Positions 1-8,599 of a DNA stretch of 64,000 nt are shown piece after piece (position 1 is the stretch's first letter; every line of letters starts with the position of its first letter). The notes under the pieces were generated by a model that worked only from the letters and a program-made list of their open reading frames with translations, searched no databases and had not been told where the DNA came from. The stretch is from the NCBI GenBank assembly GCA_017451915.1, contig JAFTNJ010000003.1:1-64000 (forward strand), in the 5' to 3' direction. A program made the translations under genes and the position numbers. The stretch comes from Clostridia bacterium. Lineage in GTDB: Bacteria > Bacillota > Clostridia > Oscillospirales > CAG-272.

Positions 1-245
1 CCGAGCCGCAGCGAGACGCTCCCGCGTCAGCGGGTGAGAGGGGCTCTTTCCCTCTCCGTCTTGCTCCGCAATCCACCTCTCCCTAAGGGAGAGGCTTTCT
101 TTTGGGCTTGCTTATAGCTCGCCCTTTCTTTTGTTCGCTCCGCTCGTTTCCCGCTCCCCTGGTAGAACCAGGGGTTTATTTTGGATACCGAAAGAGAACG
201 GATGCTGCAATGCAGCATCCGTTCTCTTTGTTTGGGTTTGTACTA
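1..245. repeat. Intergenic palindrome-rich segment
   Basis: I see no credible gene here. The segment holds three inverted repeats: a 19-base palindrome at 76-94, a hairpin with 8-base arms at 156-163 and 167-174 followed by a T-rich stretch, and a long hairpin with 19-base arms at 191-209 and 211-229. The last one lies just past the stop codon of the secreted-protein gene and probably ends the minus-strand operon. The first 180 bases resemble the low-complexity dispersed repeats common between genes in Clostridia. Confidence 0.5.
191..229 (-). terminator. Hairpin terminator of surface-protein operon
   Basis: Near-perfect inverted repeat (arms 191-209 and 211-229) starting 17 bases after the end of the minus-strand gene at 246. 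The flanking T runs are short on both strands, so it may act as a weak or bidirectional terminator. Confidence 0.55.
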
Positions 246-755
246 TTAAGAAAAGGAGCGAACCGTTACAACAAACTGGAGGACGCCGCTGTACTCGCCG
301 GCGGCGGGAATGTTCATTTCATCCACCTCAACGCGTCCCTTGGCTTCTCTATCCTCGGTAAATACGGTGAAAATATCACCGTTTTTCAAAGCGGTTCCGC
401 CGCTTGCCTGATTATACAGGGCGTACGGCAGGCTATACACGCCGTTGTAAAGGGCGAATTCGCCGCTGGGCACCGAAACCGCCACCTCTACGAAGCGTCC
501 CTCCAGGTCCTTGGCATTGGACAGAGTAATGGAGAATGCGGCGGACTTGATTGAGGAGGTTGCCGTGCGTTGGATATCGCCGATGGGAATAGTGGAAGGA
601 ACCACCAAGGAGAAATCGGGATACGTGATATACTCGGTGCTGACCTGCAAGGAGGTGGATCCCGAGGTAACGGGATCGGCGGCAAACACAGACACTGTTG
701 CCGAGGAGATCAGGCAAAGAGCGAGGAATACCAAAAAGAAAGCTTTTATCTTCAT
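246..755 (-). CDS. Small secreted protein, paralogous to C-terminal domain of the RCC1 protein
   Basis: 169 residues. An N-terminal signal peptide (Lys, hydrophobic core, then a VFAAD cleavage-like site near residue 26) implies export. The remaining ~140 residues look all-beta and align by eye with the last ~150 residues of the upstream RCC1-repeat protein: both contain a P(S/A)TI motif, a conserved FALYNG / FELADG step, a YALYN / YAVYN step, a GDIF / GDVF turn and a G(R)xEVD / GRIEID step before a terminal GxYxGxLxF strand. No lipobox or sortase motif is visible. It is the third gene of the surface operon, 16 bases after the RCC1 gene, with RBS GGGAGG. Function unknown; an extracellular adhesin-like or matrix domain is possible. 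Confidence 0.6.
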   Translation of the reverse strand: MKIKAFFLVFLALCLISSATVSVFAADPVTSGSTSLQVSTEYITYPDFSLVVPSTIPIGDIQRTATSSIKSAAFSITLSNAKDLEGRFVEVAVSVPSGEFALYNGVYSLPYALYNQASGGTALKNGDIFTVFTEDREAKGRVEVDEMNIPAAGEYSGVLQFVVTVRSFS

Positions 756-771
756 TTTTATTTATCCTCCC

Positions 772-2463
772 TTAATCCGTACTCAATTCAATATCCCGAA
801 CCGAAATATCAAAGAGCAATGTGCCCGTATAATTACCGGTTCTGGTAATTTGACTTTGGTCAATCTCGATGCGTCCCGAAGCCGAGCCATTGGTAGCAAA
901 CTCGGCAAACACGTCCCCCGGGGTCAGGGCCTGGGTTGCGGTTGGAGAATTGTACACCGCGTAATTCAGGCGGTAATCCCCGTCGGCCAATTCAAACGCG
1001 CCGTTCTCGGTGGTCACCTTGATCACAATGAGCTTTTCTCCAAACAACGCCGCTACGTCGGTAACATCAATCGTCAGGGCAGTAACCGACATACGGGATT
1101 CGTCATCTACGGCCTTCTGCTGCAAGCCCTCAATGGCAATGGTTGCAGGAATGTTCAGAAAATAAGAGGGTGCGGGAACGGTGGCATGGGCGGTGATCGT
1201 CACGCTGTACACCTCACTCTTAGGAGCCTTGCCAAGGCAAAACTTTCCGTCACCGTCACTATCCACCACGCTGACCGGGGCGTTGGCTTGGGTCGTGGAC
1301 TGGTTGCCCAGCTGACCGTAGGTGTTGTCGCCCCACGTCCAAACAAAGCCGCTGCTATCAATGACCGCCGTGTTATTCAAGCGGGCATCGATGCCGATGG
1401 CAACGTCGGTGGATTTCATGGGAACGGTTACCTGCTGGGGCTCGTTGATATAGTTTCCGGAAATGGTAACGCCAAGCTGACCCGTGGTATTCAGCCCAAA
1501 AGCAAATACGGCACCTTCCGAGGTAAGCACCACGGTATGGGCTGTTCCTGCGGCAACCGTTTTACCAAGAACGCCATCCGGAAGCAAAGCCGGTTTTAGA
1601 ACCGTCGTTCCAGTATCTTTCGTTTCTGCATTACCAAATTGTCCGTTTTTATTCGTACCAAAACTCTTTACGGAGCCACCAAGTTCCGCCATAGTTGTGT
1701 GCCAATCACCAAGAGCGATATCTCCCGCAAAATATGTTCCATTTTTTTGAGTGGGGACCTTCACGGATTTTCCAGTCGCACCCACCTGATTGTATTCGTT
1801 ATTTCCCCACAGCCAAGCCGTTCCGTCGGCGGTGATCACCGCGCCGTTGGTATTGCCTGCATGGATCGAGGTGGCAAAAATACCACTCAAATCTTCAATA
1901 CACATAGGCACCGTGCTCTGCGCAAGGGTCTCGGGCAGAACCCCCAGTTGTCCCTGGGAATTGTTTCCCCAGGCATACACGGTTCCGTCGGCCGTGAGAG
2001 CCAGGGTAAAGCAGTTTCCTGCGGCCACCGAAACCACCGGCTTTGCGGTGGTCAAGGCTACCTTGGTGGGAACGGTGCGCCGGGTCGTATCTCCAAGCCC
2101 CAACTGACCGTAGCCATTGGCACCCCAAGTATAGATGGCACCGTCCGATCCCAGGGCAACCGCGTGATCCCAGCCTACCGAAAGCGTGGTAAAGATGACA
2201 CCGGAAGGCATGGTGACGGCGGTGGGAAGCGCACTGCCGGTGGTGGTACCGTTGCCAAGCATACCGTCGGTGTTGGTTCCCCAAGCATAGGCGGAACCGT
2301 CGTTGGCCAGGGCCACCATAAAGCCGTTACCAATGCAGACCAGGGGCTGAACCTCGGCGGTCTCCTCGGCGGCAAAGGACAGGCACCAGGCCTGCATCAA
2401 GCCCACCGTGAGGCAAAGGCAGAGAAGCAGCGGTAGCATTCGATGTTTTACAAAGAATTTCAT
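772..2463 (-). CDS. Secreted seven-repeat RCC1 beta-propeller protein
   Basis: 563 residues. Signal peptide at about 1-32 ending in FAAE. Residues ~40-410 carry seven RCC1-type repeats, recognisable by the recurring pattern hydrophobic-DG-x-(A/V)-(Y/W)-(A/T)WG-xN-xxGQLG; seven blades make a complete propeller. Residues ~415-563 form a separate beta-rich domain shared with the downstream small secreted protein. RCC1 propellers bind proteins or ligands; bacterial secreted ones are mostly uncharacterised, so a surface-binding role is inference. There is no LPXTG, SLH or choline-binding motif, so attachment to the cell is unexplained unless through the membrane-anchored upstream partner. RBS AAGGAAGG lies before the ATG. 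Confidence 0.8.
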   Translation of the reverse strand: MKFFVKHRMLPLLLCLCLTVGLMQAWCLSFAAEETAEVQPLVCIGNGFMVALANDGSAYAWGTNTDGMLGNGTTTGSALPTAVTMPSGVIFTTLSVGWDHAVALGSDGAIYTWGANGYGQLGLGDTTRRTVPTKVALTTAKPVVSVAAGNCFTLALTADGTVYAWGNNSQGQLGVLPETLAQSTVPMCIEDLSGIFATSIHAGNTNGAVITADGTAWLWGNNEYNQVGATGKSVKVPTQKNGTYFAGDIALGDWHTTMAELGGSVKSFGTNKNGQFGNAETKDTGTTVLKPALLPDGVLGKTVAAGTAHTVVLTSEGAVFAFGLNTTGQLGVTISGNYINEPQQVTVPMKSTDVAIGIDARLNNTAVIDSSGFVWTWGDNTYGQLGNQSTTQANAPVSVVDSDGDGKFCLGKAPKSEVYSVTITAHATVPAPSYFLNIPATIAIEGLQQKAVDDESRMSVTALTIDVTDVAALFGEKLIVIKVTTENGAFELADGDYRLNYAVYNSPTATQALTPGDVFAEFATNGSASGRIEIDQSQITRTGNYTGTLLFDISVRDIELSTD

Positions 2464-2489
2464 AACATCTTCCTTCCTTTTTTTACGAA

Positions 2490-3224
2490 TTAACGTACGT
2501 ACAAAACCGTATTGACCTTTGCCCCGTTCATAGGCGTGAAGCCCTGATCCAGGGAAAAGGACTCGATCAAGATCTCCAGCTCGTACTCCCCTGCCTCCAG
2601 CTTACGGGAGAGAGTGAGGTCGGTCACCGCCATGCCGGGCGGCACCAGGTTGGTCTGTGCCAGCACCTCCCCGGTTTGTGTCAGGGTCAGCGTAAAGCGG
2701 AAATAGCAGGGATTGCCCTCGGGATTCAGCAATACCATTTTAACGTCGGTCTCGTTGGCGGGAAAGACCACCTTGGAGTATCCCGGCACCGAAATTCCAT
2801 CGGTGGTGGTGTTCTCGGGAAAGCCCTGCACATTGCCGTAATTTTGCGCGTTGGGATCCACTCGCAGGCCGCTTTCCTCGTCACGGCTCAAAAAGAAGCC
2901 AAAAAGAAAACCGCCTATGATCAATGCCACGGCAATGACGATGCCCAGGATGAGGTGTGCCTTTTTGATCACGATTCCCGTAGCGACCGCCCCGGCGGCA
3001 ACCTCGGCCACCGCCTCCGACGGAGCCTCGGCTTCGAAAGCCTCCGTGGGCTCTTCCGTATCTGTCTTGGCAGGGGCATCCTCCAAGGACGCATCGCCGT
3101 CGGTTACCGGAACGAGCTCCTCGGAGGTCTCCGCCGAAATCTCAAGGGGCGAGGACTCCTCGGAAAGCACTTCCTCCGCGGATGCATCTTCCATATTCAC
3201 ATTTTCATGTTCTTGATTTTCCAT
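2490..3224 (-). CDS. Acidic membrane-anchored surface protein
   Basis: 244 residues. Residues 1-85 are strongly acidic (Glu/Asp/Ser/Thr/Pro-rich, low complexity). One transmembrane helix follows at ~87-112, then ~130 residues ending in a beta-sandwich-like segment (paired strands FRFTLTLTQ and YELEILIESF). No signal peptide precedes the acidic part, so an N-in, C-out topology is likely. First gene of the three-gene operon, with a consensus promoter immediately upstream. It may anchor or nucleate the two secreted partners encoded behind it; this is inferred only from gene order. I do not recognise the family. Confidence 0.6.
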   Translation of the reverse strand: MENQEHENVNMEDASAEEVLSEESSPLEISAETSEELVPVTDGDASLEDAPAKTDTEEPTEAFEAEAPSEAVAEVAAGAVATGIVIKKAHLILGIVIAVALIIGGFLFGFFLSRDEESGLRVDPNAQNYGNVQGFPENTTTDGISVPGYSKVVFPANETDVKMVLLNPEGNPCYFRFTLTLTQTGEVLAQTNLVPPGMAVTDLTLSRKLEAGEYELEILIESFSLDQGFTPMNGAKVNTVLYVR

Positions 3225-3267
3225 ATTTTTTCCTCAATGTTTTATTTGTCCATTGCTATCCCCCGTA

Positions 3268-3296
3268 ATTATATCATATTTTGTTGAATATTGCAA
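3268..3296 (-). promoter_or_regulatory. Sigma-A promoter of surface operon
   Basis: On the minus strand TTGCAA (3291-3296), a 17-base spacer and TATAAT (3268-3273), about 45 bases upstream of the ATG at 3224. Confidence 0.8.
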
Positions 3297-3297
3297 G

Positions 3298-3345
3298 AAA
3301 AAAGTCCTTCTTTTTCCCGTTTTTTGGAAAAAAGAAGGACTTTTT
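3298..3345 (-). terminator. Rho-independent terminator after mutS2
   Basis: Inverted repeat AAAGTCCTTCTTTTT / AAAAAGAAGGACTTT followed by a T run on the minus strand. It starts directly after the mutS2 stop codon and ends the long yqfC-to-mutS2 operon. Confidence 0.85.
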
Positions 3346-3346
3346 A

Positions 3347-5731
3347 TTATTTTAACTCTACCACGGTGACGCCGCCATCGCCCTCACCGTAAGAACCGAT
3401 GCGGAAGGAAGCCACGCGACGGTCTCCTTTCAATCGTTTCCACAAGGCATTCCGAAGGGCTCCCGTGCCCTTTCCGTGGATCAGGCGCACCCGTTCAAAA
3501 TTGGCAACCATGGCCTCGTCCAGGTATTTATCCACCGCAAGCCAGGCCTCGTCGCCCAAGAGCCCGCGCAGGTCGATCTCGTCCCGGAAGTCGCGATTGA
3601 CGCTGACGTGGAAATCCGAAGCAGGTGTTTTTTGCTTGCCCTGAATCACCTGGGTCTTTTCCTCGATCAGTTGAAGGTTGGAGATCTTGGTACGGGTCTT
3701 GAGGATCCCCGCCTGCACCATGACCGAGCCACTGCGATCGGGGGTATCCAGAAGGATTCCCTCCTTGTCGATATTGACGATATACACGCGATCGCCCTTT
3801 TTCAGATCTCTGGGCAATACGTAACGCTCGTTGGTCTTTTCCTCCACGGGATTGATCTTGTCCTCGTTCTCCCGAATGGAAAGCCGAACCGCACGCCGCG
3901 CCGCCTCCAGCTCCTCGGTGAGCTTTCCCGCGGCCTCGGCCTTTTTGGCCTTTTCCAGCTGGGCAAAGATGAAATCGCTGGATGCCTTGGCACTCTCCAG
4001 CATTTGCTGTGCCTTTTTGCGGTCTTGCTCGATCTCTCGCTCCACCCGTGCAAAGCGGGTCTTGATCTCGCGCTCGGCATCGAGCTTGATGCGCTCGTAT
4101 TCGGCCTTGAGGCGCATGGCCTCTTCCCGATTGCGGTCGGCCTCCAGACGCGAGGCCTCCAGTTGCTCGATGACCTCCTCAAACTTTTTATGATCGGTGC
4201 TGACGTGCTGCTTGGCCAGAGCGATGATCGACTCGGGCAATCCCAGCTTGGCCGAAATGGCAAAGGCATTGGACTTTCCGGGGGTACCGATCATCAAGCG
4301 ATAGGTGGGCTTGAGGGTGGACACGTCGAACTCGCAGGAAGCGTTTTGCACGCCCGGTGTATCCAGGGCGTAGGTCTTGAGCTCGGTATAGTGGGTGGTG
4401 GCCAGACACATAGCACCGGCGGCACGGACCGACTCGATGACGGCCACCGCCAACGCGGCGCCCTCTACGGGGTCGGTTCCCGCCCCCAACTCGTCGAAGA
4501 GGCACAGGGAGCGGTTATCCACCTTTTCCATGATGCTGACGATGTTGACCATGTGGGAGGAGAAGGTAGACAGAGATTGCTCGATGCTCTGCTCGTCGCC
4601 AAGATCCACCAAGACCTGTTCAAAAATGCAGATCGACGACTCGGGATCGGCGGGAATATGCAGTCCCGCCTGGGTCATAAGAGCAAACAGGCCTACAGTC
4701 TTCAGGGTAACCGTTTTACCGCCCGTGTTGGGGCCGGTAATGATCAGGGTATCGTATTCCTTGCCCATGGACACGTGAATGGGCACCACCTTTTTCTTAT
4801 CGATCAAGGGGTGGCGCGCACGCTTGAGCTCCAGAGAACGATCCCCGGAGATCTTGGGCTCACTTCCGTTCATGCGGTAGGAGAGCTCGGCGCAGGCAAA
4901 GCAAAAGGCCAGCTCGGTGATGTTGTAGTAGTTCAGTCGCAAGGACTCGGAAGCGGCACTGACCTCGGCCGAAAGAGCAAACAGGATCCGCTCGATCTCG
5001 TGCTCCTCCTTGGATTGGAGCATACGAAGCTCGTTGTTGGCCTCCACCACCGCCATGGGCTCGACGAAAATCGTGGCACCGGAGGAGGAGGTATCGTGGA
5101 TCAGACCCTTCATCTCATTCTTGCATTCCGCCTTGACGGGGATCACGTAGCGTCCGTTTCGCATAGTGACCAGGTTGTCCTGCAGGATCTTGGAGTAGGA
5201 GCCGTTGATATAGTGCTGCAAGGTTTCCTTGATGCGATTGTTGGCATCGCGGATCTTACGGCGCAGATCGGCAAGCTCACGGCTGGCCTCGTCGGCGATC
5301 ATATCCTCGGAAAGAATGGATCGGGTGATCTTCTCCTCCAAAAAACGGTTGGGCAACAACCGCTCGAACATTTCGTCCAGAGAGGTTTCGAAGGGCTTAT
5401 TATTCTTTAAATAATCCACCAGAGAGCGCGCCGAGCGAAGCACCTGCGCCACGTCCAACAGCTCTCGGGTAGTGAGCATAGCGCCCTTGACCGCCCGTTC
5501 ACAGGCGGCGGAAACATCCTTGACGGTACCGAAAGGAGGCATTCCCTTGACATCGCAAAGTCGTTTGGCATCGGTGGTGCGGCGCAAGCGGCGCAGGACC
5601 TCCACGGTGTCCCCGGAGGGCATGAGCAAGCTTGCCATGGTCTTGGCCCCCTCGGTGGGAGCACATTCCGCAAGCATACCGCAAATTTTATCAAATTCTA
5701 ACGTCGTTCTTGTCTTTTCAGAAAAATTCAT
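3347..5731 (-). CDS. mutS2: Endonuclease MutS2
   Basis: 794 residues, the usual MutS2 length. MutS2 is a dimeric DNA-binding ATPase tied to recombination control and, in Firmicutes, to rescue of collided ribosomes. Visible: MutS-type core/lever helices, Walker A GPNTGGKT at ~333-340, signature STFSSHM and Walker B LFDELGAGTDP at ~385-415, a long charged coiled coil at ~510-610, a basic beta domain, and a C-terminal Smr nuclease domain (~718-794) with IDLRG and HGKGTGALR. No MutS mismatch-recognition domain is present, as expected. Last gene of a minus-strand operon, 18 bases after recO. Confidence 0.96.
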   Translation of the reverse strand: MNFSEKTRTTLEFDKICGMLAECAPTEGAKTMASLLMPSGDTVEVLRRLRRTTDAKRLCDVKGMPPFGTVKDVSAACERAVKGAMLTTRELLDVAQVLRSARSLVDYLKNNKPFETSLDEMFERLLPNRFLEEKITRSILSEDMIADEASRELADLRRKIRDANNRIKETLQHYINGSYSKILQDNLVTMRNGRYVIPVKAECKNEMKGLIHDTSSSGATIFVEPMAVVEANNELRMLQSKEEHEIERILFALSAEVSAASESLRLNYYNITELAFCFACAELSYRMNGSEPKISGDRSLELKRARHPLIDKKKVVPIHVSMGKEYDTLIITGPNTGGKTVTLKTVGLFALMTQAGLHIPADPESSICIFEQVLVDLGDEQSIEQSLSTFSSHMVNIVSIMEKVDNRSLCLFDELGAGTDPVEGAALAVAVIESVRAAGAMCLATTHYTELKTYALDTPGVQNASCEFDVSTLKPTYRLMIGTPGKSNAFAISAKLGLPESIIALAKQHVSTDHKKFEEVIEQLEASRLEADRNREEAMRLKAEYERIKLDAEREIKTRFARVEREIEQDRKKAQQMLESAKASSDFIFAQLEKAKKAEAAGKLTEELEAARRAVRLSIRENEDKINPVEEKTNERYVLPRDLKKGDRVYIVNIDKEGILLDTPDRSGSVMVQAGILKTRTKISNLQLIEEKTQVIQGKQKTPASDFHVSVNRDFRDEIDLRGLLGDEAWLAVDKYLDEAMVANFERVRLIHGKGTGALRNALWKRLKGDRRVASFRIGSYGEGDGGVTVVELK

Positions 5732-5749
5732 GGTTTTGTTCCTTAAAAA

Positions 5750-6556
5750 TCAAGGGGTATCCCCTCGCATAGCATGGTAAAAATTCAGCGAATCAAAGCC
5801 GCGTCCCAAATGGGACAAAAGGTAGGATTGCGCAGTTTTGGAAAAGAGCTCCAGATCCTCCTTTTCCTTCAACTCAAAGGAAAAGAGCCGCTCCATGGGT
5901 GCCTCCACCGCATAGCGCACCGCCGCCAGGGCGGCAGGTGTGAGGGGACAGAGAAGCTCGGCCTCACGAATCTCGTCGTAGTCTCCGCCGCGGCGTCCGA
6001 CACCGCCCTTTTTTTGCAGGCACGCGGAGCACAGGAGGGCGCCGTTCATCACGTCCAGATAGAGAGGATCTCCCGCCTGCATACCGCAATGACAACAGCC
6101 CAGAAGATCGGGGGCGTAGCCCGAAAGGCTGGCCGCCCGCAATTCAAAGACGCCCTTGACGATGGCCTGGGGATAAAGATCCCGGCTGATAGCGTAAAGG
6201 GCGTTGAGCAACAGCCGCAGCAGCTGATCGGCAGGCTCGCCCTCGTCGGTCACCTCGATTGCCACCTCACAGAGATACGCGGCAAGATTGAGGCGGTCAA
6301 TGTCGGTACTCAAGGCGTAAAAGGGCTGAATGGGGGTTCCGCTTTTTAAAATATTGAAATCCCCCCGACGGTAATATTCAAAATTCCCGTAGGTGTAAAG
6401 CTGGCTGACCCCCATTTGCTGACCGCGCATGGAGCGACTGCCCTTGGAAAGGAGGGTGATGCGTCCCCGCTCGGCGGTGAGCACCGAAAGATAGCGATCG
6501 TGATCGCCCATATCCCGCACGCGGACGACGATACCGTCCACCGACGTATGCTGCAT
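5750..6556 (-). CDS. recO: DNA repair protein RecO
   Basis: 268 residues. RecO loads RecA with RecR and anneals SSB-coated single strands. The N-terminal OB fold covers ~1-80 and includes the conserved ERGRITLLSKGSR stretch. A four-cysteine zinc site is visible (CCHCG at ~153-157, CSAC at ~178-181), followed by the helical C-terminal domain ending in a conserved LNFYHA-like tail. It sits between era and mutS2, the common Firmicute order. It is the third of three repair or single-strand-DNA genes in the window (mutS2, ssb). Confidence 0.95.
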   Translation of the reverse strand: MQHTSVDGIVVRVRDMGDHDRYLSVLTAERGRITLLSKGSRSMRGQQMGVSQLYTYGNFEYYRRGDFNILKSGTPIQPFYALSTDIDRLNLAAYLCEVAIEVTDEGEPADQLLRLLLNALYAISRDLYPQAIVKGVFELRAASLSGYAPDLLGCCHCGMQAGDPLYLDVMNGALLCSACLQKKGGVGRRGGDYDEIREAELLCPLTPAALAAVRYAVEAPMERLFSFELKEKEDLELFSKTAQSYLLSHLGRGFDSLNFYHAMRGDTP

Positions 6557-6583
6557 GACTTCTCCTTTCTCCGGACGCTACGC

Positions 6584-7468
6584 TTACTCCTCGGTATATC
6601 CGAAATTCAAAATTCCTCTCTGGCTATCCCGCCAGTTTTCCTTTACCTTGACCCAAAGATTCAGATACACCTTGGTATCCAGCATCTGCTCCAGATCCTG
6701 TCGGGCATAGCTGCCGATCCGCTTCAGGGTCTCGCCGTTCTTTCCAACGAGGATTCCCTTGTGGGATGCCTTTTCGCAGAAGATCTCGGCACGAATCTGC
6801 ACCAGGCCGTCCTCCTCCTTGTATTCCTCGATCACCACGGCCACGCCGTGGGGGATCTCCTTATCCAGAGTGCGCAGGATCTTTTCGCGAATGACCTCGG
6901 CGGCCATTTGCCGCTGGGGCTGATCGGTGATCATATCCTCCTCGTAGAACCATTCGCCCTCCCGCAGCAGCTTGGAGCATTCGTCCATCAGCTCGTCCAC
7001 GTACTTTCCCTTCTTGGCCGAGATCGGTACTACTGCCGCAAAATCAAAAAGGGCGGCATAGGCGGCAATGGTCTGGGCGATCTGCTCCCGACGGTAGAGA
7101 TCCACCTTGTTCAGTGCCAGAATACCGGGGGTGCCCGATTGCTGCAGGTAGCGAATAACGTTGGTCTCCACGTCGCCGGGGGCAAAGCCCACGTCGGCCA
7201 CCAGGATCACGGCGTCGCCCTCCTGCATGGTGCTGTTGGCGGTTTTGACCATAAAATCCCCCAGGGAATTTTGCGGCTTGAAAATGCCGGGGGTATCCAA
7301 AAATACGAATTGATCCTCGCCGCGGGTCTCAATGCCCACAATGCGGGTACGGGTGGTTTGGGGTTTGTTGGAGACGATGGCGATCTTTTCGCCCAAAATC
7401 GAATTCAACAGCGTGGATTTTCCCACGTTGGGTCTGCCTACAATGGTGATAAAGCCTGTTCTTTTCAT
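6584..7468 (-). CDS. era: GTPase Era
   Basis: 294 residues, typical. Era binds the 3' end of 16S rRNA and checks 30S maturation. The G-domain motifs are all present: G1 GRPNVGKST (~11-19), G2 TTRTR, G3 DTPGI, G4 NKVD (~122-125), G5 SAKKG. The C-terminal half is a type II KH domain with the expected GKNGETLKRIG loop. It shares an operon with ybeY, whose product also acts in 16S maturation; the two are separated by a short membrane-protein gene. Confidence 0.97.
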   Translation of the reverse strand: MKRTGFITIVGRPNVGKSTLLNSILGEKIAIVSNKPQTTRTRIVGIETRGEDQFVFLDTPGIFKPQNSLGDFMVKTANSTMQEGDAVILVADVGFAPGDVETNVIRYLQQSGTPGILALNKVDLYRREQIAQTIAAYAALFDFAAVVPISAKKGKYVDELMDECSKLLREGEWFYEEDMITDQPQRQMAAEVIREKILRTLDKEIPHGVAVVIEEYKEEDGLVQIRAEIFCEKASHKGILVGKNGETLKRIGSYARQDLEQMLDTKVYLNLWVKVKENWRDSQRGILNFGYTEE

Positions 7469-7485
7469 TCCAAAATATCCTTTTC

Positions 7486-8055
7486 TTATTGGGTTGCGGC
7501 GGTGGTTGCCGCGGGAAGACGCACGCCCTGCAGAAAGGCGCGAATGTCATCGGTCAGAAGGTCGGCGTAGTCACCGGTACCGTTCTCATTGACACGGAAA
7601 TAGATGATCTTTTGCGTCTCGATCTCGGCAATGGCCAGCGCGGTGTATTTACCTCCAACGTCGATGTAATAGTAGATCTCTACCTCTTTTTCCCGCATCT
7701 CGGTGCCGTTGACACCGGGAACCGAATAATCAATGCTCCGTCGGGACTCGTCCCCAAGGAAGCCCTTGATATCGGAGTAATACAGATCCCGCTCCAGCTC
7801 CGAAAGAGCAATCAGATCGTTTTCGGTCATGGGGATACGGGTATCATTCTTCTCCTCGATGTAATCCATAATACGAAAAACACTCCAGGGGCCAAAAAAG
7901 GCAAGAAAAATGGCAAGACAGATAAAAAATGTGATGGAACGCACGTTGCGGGTGAGAAAGGTCTCGGTCTGGCCAGCCGTATCCACCTCTTGCCGCTTGC
8001 TCTTTTGGGGACGGTTGCGGAAATAATCCTCGGAATTCTTATCCCATCTGCTCAT
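7486..8055 (-). CDS. Single-pass membrane protein between ybeY and era
   Basis: 189 residues. The start at MSRWDK is chosen because GGAGAG precedes it; the frame continues upstream but overlaps ybeY. A polar N-terminus (~1-37) is followed by one transmembrane helix (~38-60), then ~125 residues with a charged segment and a beta-rich C-terminus containing a YYYIDVGGKYTA-type strand pair. In Bacillus this slot holds dgkA and cdd; neither is here. Family not recognised. Likely topology is N-in with an extracytoplasmic C-domain. Confidence 0.65.
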   Translation of the reverse strand: MSRWDKNSEDYFRNRPQKSKRQEVDTAGQTETFLTRNVRSITFFICLAIFLAFFGPWSVFRIMDYIEEKNDTRIPMTENDLIALSELERDLYYSDIKGFLGDESRRSIDYSVPGVNGTEMREKEVEIYYYIDVGGKYTALAIAEIETQKIIYFRVNENGTGDYADLLTDDIRAFLQGVRLPAATTAATQ

Positions 8056-8083
8056 AAACGTTCTCTCCTTATATTGATTGAAT

Positions 8084-8578
8084 TTACGCGATGCCAAGCC
8101 CCAGCTGCTCCATGATCTCGGTTTGACGGCGGCGCATCTCCAGCTCGTCCTCCTCACCGGTCTCATGATCGTAGCCCAGCAGATGCAACATGGAATGCAC
8201 CGTGAGGAAGGCCACCTCCCGGGAGAAGCTATGGCCGTATTCCTCGGCCTGTGCCTTTGCCTGCTCCAGGGAAAGCACCACGTCTCCAAGCATTCCCATG
8301 AACTCATCGATGGCAGGCTCCTCGCACTCGCCGCTATAATCAAAGAGGGGGAAGGACAACACGTCGGTAGGGCGGTCGATGCCGCGGAACTTTTGGTTCA
8401 GGGCGTGAATTCCTTCGTTATCCACAAAGGTGACCGAAACCTCACAGGGATTGCCGTATTGCTCGTAATCCAAGGTAGCTTCCACGGCCTGACGGATCAG
8501 CATTTTGAGCTTGTAGGTCAGCGCAATCTTCTCCTGCTTGTTTTCAAAATCAATCTTCAAGCACATTTTTCTGTTCAT
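8084..8578 (-). CDS. ybeY: Endoribonuclease YbeY
   Basis: 164 residues. YbeY is a zinc-dependent single-strand RNase for 16S rRNA 3'-end maturation and ribosome quality control. The signature H-x3-H-x5-H is visible as HSMLHLLGYDH at ~126-136, along with the DVLSFPL strand and the GDVVLSLEQA segment typical of the family. It lies between phoH and the era-side genes, as in most Firmicutes. Confidence 0.96.
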   Translation of the reverse strand: MNRKMCLKIDFENKQEKIALTYKLKMLIRQAVEATLDYEQYGNPCEVSVTFVDNEGIHALNQKFRGIDRPTDVLSFPLFDYSGECEEPAIDEFMGMLGDVVLSLEQAKAQAEEYGHSFSREVAFLTVHSMLHLLGYDHETGEEDELEMRRRQTEIMEQLGLGIA

Positions 8579-8599
8579 AGTAGTTAACTTCCTTTTGCT

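Noticed and set aside
3476..5410. Very long plus-strand open frame opposite mutS2
   Set aside because: Mirror of the codon bias of mutS2; no RBS, no recognisable motif, and mutS2 itself is certain.
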